From: Alkalibaculum bacchi
GTDB lineage: Bacteria; Bacillota; Clostridia; Eubacteriales; Alkalibacteraceae
NCBI RefSeq assembly: GCF_937875145.1
Contig: NZ_CALNCS010000022.1
Span: 1 to 6,790 of the forward strand
Direction of reading: 5' to 3'
Length of the DNA stretch: 6,790 bases
Shown here: positions 6,747 to 6,790 of the stretch, in pieces
Numbering within the stretch: the first letter of the stretch is position 1
Layout of the letters: each line of letters starts with the position of its first letter
Notes under the pieces: generated by a model
Database searches by the model: none
What the model was told of the DNA's origin: nothing
What the model saw: the letters and a program-made list of their open reading frames with translations, nothing else
Program-made: the position numbers and the translations under genes

Positions 6747-6790
6747 TTAGCCTGTTGAGCCCTTAAGGGCGAAACATAAAACCACCCGCT
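6742..6790 (-). mobile_element. Hairpin-rich junction, possible end of an inserted element (IS200/IS605-like?)
   Basis: Next to the break in the TOTE gene are three inverted repeats in under 50 bases: AGGCT-TT-AGCCT (6742-6753), a perfect 12-bp GCCCTTAAGGGC (6759-6770), and GGGTG/CGCCC flanking a T-rich loop (about 6788-6768, minus strand, sharing bases with the second repeat). On the minus strand the perfect palindrome is followed at once by TCAAC (6758-6754). A subterminal hairpin followed by a TCAA-type end is the layout of IS200/IS605 right ends, where the adjoining RNA can also serve as the TnpB guide scaffold. No transposase is in the window, and the exact edge cannot be set. A group II intron or other element end is an alternative. 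Confidence 0.35.

Noticed and set aside
1..6790. CRISPR arrays, tRNA or rRNA genes
   Set aside because: No regularly spaced repeats, cloverleaf patterns or rRNA signatures were seen on either strand.

Overview
The window is AT-rich (roughly one third G+C by eye). It has Shine-Dalgarno sites of the GGTGAT/GGAG type, several GTG starts and TTGACA/TATAAT-like promoters, all of which point to a low-GC Firmicute (Clostridia or Bacilli). Every convincing gene is on the minus strand, so transcription runs from the high-coordinate end to the low-coordinate end. The content is a defence island with insertion-type sequence at both edges.

Layout in the direction of transcription. (1) 6790-6750: hairpin-rich non-coding DNA that looks like the end of an inserted element. 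(2) 6746-4149: a TOTE-type protein with an archaeo-eukaryotic primase domain, an SF2 helicase and a C-terminal phospholipase-D nuclease. Its N-terminus is cut off: the conserved four-cysteine segment is still encoded in frame at 6746-6570 but has no start codon. (3) 4148-3955: an intergenic region with an orphan ribosome site plus 7-codon mini-ORF, a strong promoter and a 12-bp palindrome just after the predicted transcription start. (4) 3954-2965: a cytosine-5 methyltransferase closely matching M.HaeIII (GGCC). (5) 2922-1933: a second, divergent cytosine-5 methyltransferase. (6) 1891-935: a HaeIII-family restriction endonuclease. (7) 836-492: an unrecognised 114-aa protein. (8) 491-132: about 360 bases without a convincing gene, with one extended -10 promoter. 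(9) 131-1: what looks like the 5' end of a group II intron running out of the window.

How the parts work together: the M.HaeIII-like methyltransferase and the HaeIII-family endonuclease form a Type II restriction-modification system predicted to act on GGCC. Consistent with this, I find only one GGCC in the whole window, and it lies in the presumed group II intron, outside the defence genes. The second methyltransferase sits between them and is the odd component, because a palindromic site normally needs only one enzyme. The neighbouring TOTE protein belongs to a family proposed to act in conflict with foreign DNA, and it appears to be disabled or reduced here by an insertion or deletion at its 5' end. 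No wholly new system is proven. The items most worth following up are the two-methyltransferase HaeIII cassette with an unknown small partner gene, its promoter-proximal palindrome, and the damaged TOTE gene next to it.
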